A DNA stretch of 15,716 nt from Pirellulales bacterium (GTDB taxonomy: Bacteria; Planctomycetota; Planctomycetia; Pirellulales; JALHLM01), in NCBI GenBank assembly GCA_022844585.1, contig JALHLM010000075.1, forward strand, positions 1 through 15,716, in the 5' to 3' direction. The position numbers and the translations under genes are program-made. The notes under the pieces are model-generated. The model was not told the DNA's origin. It did not search any database and worked only from the letters and a program-made list of their open reading frames with translations. This document shows positions 14,128-15,716 of the stretch, piece after piece. Each line of letters opens with the position of its first letter. Position 1 is the first letter of the stretch.

Positions 14128-14937
14128 TCACTCCTCCTCCTCATCCTCCACGCCCGCGTACTGACGGCCCGGCGTGGGAATCTTGGGACGGTGCGGGCCG
14201 GTGACGCTGCTGCCGAGGTCCATGTTTTCGCCGAAGTAGTATTTCCGCGCTGCCGGGTGCCGGGTGACTTCCGACGGGCGGCCGTGGCAGAGGACCTGGC
14301 CTTTGCGGATTACGTAGCTGCGATCGGTGATCTGCAGCGTTTCGCGGACCTGGTGATCGGTGATCAGAATCGAGATACCGTCGGCGCGCAATTCGCGCAC
14401 GATCTCTTGAATGCTGGCGATCGTCACCGGATCGATGCCCGTGAACGGTTCGTCTAGCAGGATCAATTTCGGGTTCGAGACCAGACAACGCGCGATTTCC
14501 AATCGCCGCATTTCGCCGCCGGAGAGTTTCATCGCCGTCCGCTTGCGCAGTTCGCCGATACCAAATTGTTCCAATAGTTCGTCGCAACGCCGGCGGCGGC
14601 GCTTGCGGTCGAAGCCGAGCAGTTCCATCACGGCGAGCAGATTCTGCTCGACGGTGAGCTTGCGAAACACGCTCGATTTCTGGGCCAGGTAGCCCATGCC
14701 GCCGTCGCGGGCGCGGCGATACATCGGCCAGCGTGTGACATCGTCGCCATTGAGGATCACGGTGCCGGCGTCCGGCTCGATGATCCCGCACGTCATCAGG
14801 AAGCTGGTCGTTTTGCCGGCGCCGTTAGGGCCGAGCAGCCCGACGATCTCGCCTTCTTCGACCTCGAAATCAACGCCGTCGACGACGCGCTTGCCGCCGT
14901 AGATCTTGACCAGGCCGGAAACCTCGAGCATCGGCAT
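14128..14937 (-). CDS. lptB: LptB-like lipopolysaccharide export ABC ATPase
   Basis: This 269-residue cytoplasmic ATPase most likely drives LptFG in moving lipopolysaccharide from the inner membrane. Walker A is GPNGAGKTT (36-44), the Q-loop Gln87 lies in GMGYLAQKSSVFRKLTVEQN (a hallmark of LptB), the signature is LSGGEMRRLEIARCL (138-152), Walker B with D-loop is LILLDEPFTGIDP (158-170), and the switch histidine is His195 in TDHQVRET. The body ends near FGENMD (about 240), where LptB usually stops; about 30 extra residues follow, ending in an acidic EDEEEE run. The ATG at 14937 has GGAGG ten bases upstream. lepB lies 45 bases upstream on the same strand. LivF-type ATPases are close relatives, but the DEPFTGIDP and RRLEIAR words favour LptB. 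Confidence 0.9.
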   Translation of the reverse strand: MPMLEVSGLVKIYGGKRVVDGVDFEVEEGEIVGLLGPNGAGKTTSFLMTCGIIEPDAGTVILNGDDVTRWPMYRRARDGGMGYLAQKSSVFRKLTVEQNLLAVMELLGFDRKRRRRRCDELLEQFGIGELRKRTAMKLSGGEMRRLEIARCLVSNPKLILLDEPFTGIDPVTIASIQEIVRELRADGISILITDHQVRETLQITDRSYVIRKGQVLCHGRPSEVTRHPAARKYYFGENMDLGSSVTGPHRPKIPTPGRQYAGVEDEEEE

Positions 14938-14947
14938 GTTGCGGGAT

Positions 14948-14952
14948 CCTCC
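14948..14952 (-). promoter_or_regulatory. Ribosome binding site of the LptB-like gene
   Basis: On the minus strand this reads GGAGG, ten bases before the ATG at 14937. It supports the first Met over the second Met two codons later. Confidence 0.55.
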
Positions 14953-14982
14953 GTGATCCGAAAGTGTCGCTGAGCGGATCTG

Positions 14983-15716
14983 CTACTTCACAAACTCCAT
15001 GTCCTTCACGTTCGGCACCGGGAAGAACCAGGAGTGGGGCCAATAAATGAACATGGCTTCGCCAATCAACAACCGCCGCGGCACAAACGGGTCGGGCCCC
15101 CACAGCCGGCCGTCGGCGCTATGCGGGCTGTTATCACCCAGGGCCAGGAAATCGTCCGGGCCGGTCGTGAACTCGACTTGTTGCAGCTTCTCGAATTGCC
15201 CCCACATGGCGGGATTCGACATCGCGTCGCGCTGCGTTTGCTCACTCGGATTGACGATCAACACTTCGTTGTCTTGATAGTCTTCAAGCACTCGGTACTC
15301 GTTGCCGCGCGTGGCGATATAGTAGATGTCTCGCTTGATACGCAGGTGATCGACCGATGCGGTCGCGCCGGTCACTTGAATCCCGGCCGGGGCCAGATCA
15401 GCTTCCGTCGGGCGATTGTTGCGATCGCGCGGATCCGCCGTGGCGAAGCGATACTCCGTGCCCTCCTTGGACTCTACGCGCGAGCCATCGACCCAGAGTC
15501 GCAGTTCATCGTCGAAGTTGGAGAAACGCAGCTCATACGTTCCTGGGCCTCGAACGGAGGTTTGGACGACTCTTTCCCACGGCTTACCATTGTATGCATT
15601 CTCCGGAATCCCCAACGCCGTCAGCCTGGCTTCGCCGGTTTTCAGATCAATGTGGCATTGGAAACGGCACGGCGTGCGATCGCCGGTGGCGTTGATCGTG
15701 CTGCCTTCGACCAATT
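14983..15716 (-). CDS. lepB: Signal peptidase I, C-terminal part (cut by the window edge)
   Basis: The last 243 or so codons of lepB are present; the 5' end lies beyond 15716, and the TTG at 15714 is probably an internal Leu codon. The segment ALGDNSPHSADGRLWG (about fragment residues 191-206) is box E of type I signal peptidases, which cleave exported preproteins at the inner-membrane surface. The catalytic Ser and Lys boxes must be outside the window. Before box E there is a long non-standard region (fragment residues 1-125) with alternating strands and words such as GTYELRFSNFDDELRLWVDG, resembling a jelly-roll, LamG-like insertion. The C terminus (LLIGEAMFIYWPHSW) is hydrophobic. The gene lies 45 bases upstream of the LptB-like gene and is probably co-transcribed with it. 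Confidence 0.88.
   Translation of the reverse strand, partial: LVEGSTINATGDRTPCRFQCHIDLKTGEARLTALGIPENAYNGKPWERVVQTSVRGPGTYELRFSNFDDELRLWVDGSRVESKEGTEYRFATADPRDRNNRPTEADLAPAGIQVTGATASVDHLRIKRDIYYIATRGNEYRVLEDYQDNEVLIVNPSEQTQRDAMSNPAMWGQFEKLQQVEFTTGPDDFLALGDNSPHSADGRLWGPDPFVPRRLLIGEAMFIYWPHSWFFPVPNVKDMEFVK

Overview
The window is GC-rich and looks like a piece of a planctomycete chromosome, most likely of the Pirellulales. The reasons are a GAF-domain/HlyD fusion adaptor, a signal peptidase I carrying a large inserted domain, cytochromes of the helical-bundle c-type, and spacers filled with inverted repeats. Translated, some of these repeats give short words such as NPKRQRG and RSASEGE, which I remember from mispredicted planctomycete proteins. 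The taxon is an inference from gene content, not a search.

Layout. (1) A minus-strand lipoprotein of the TolC/OEP outer-membrane efflux family (151-2286) is divergent from a plus-strand pair of membrane-fusion adaptors: a GAF-HlyD fusion (2695-4653) and a small secreted HlyD protein (4671-5540). No inner-membrane pump or protease partner sits beside them. (2) A secreted two-repeat helical cytochrome c with a single heme site (5767-6711) is followed by a YdeP/FdhF-like molybdopterin oxidoreductase (6835-9108). (3) A MacAB-like export operon runs 9407-14034: an adaptor, an ATPase, and two different FtsX/MacB-type permeases. The ATPase and first permease overlap by four bases. (4) Convergent to it, on the minus strand, lie an LptB-like ATPase (14128-14937) and the 3' part of lepB (14983 to the window edge), probably co-transcribed in the order lepB-lptB.

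How the genes may work together. The window is mainly about moving material across a Gram-negative-type envelope. One TolC-like channel could serve both the GAF-HlyD/HlyD adaptors and the MacAB-like operon. LptB points to lipopolysaccharide export and LepB to release of secreted proteins. The cytochrome and the molybdoenzyme may form a small redox pair, but only adjacency supports that.

The most unusual signal is not in the genes. Each longer spacer holds its own inverted-repeat element, and at least five unrelated sequence families are represented (59-121, 2470-2660, 5632-5737 and 10734-10913, 6710-6829, 14038-14120), plus a weaker one at 9174-9231. The two copies of one family differ at three paired positions, and each change is matched by the complementary change in the opposite arm, while one A.G mismatch is kept in both. 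That is sequence evidence for a maintained folded structure.
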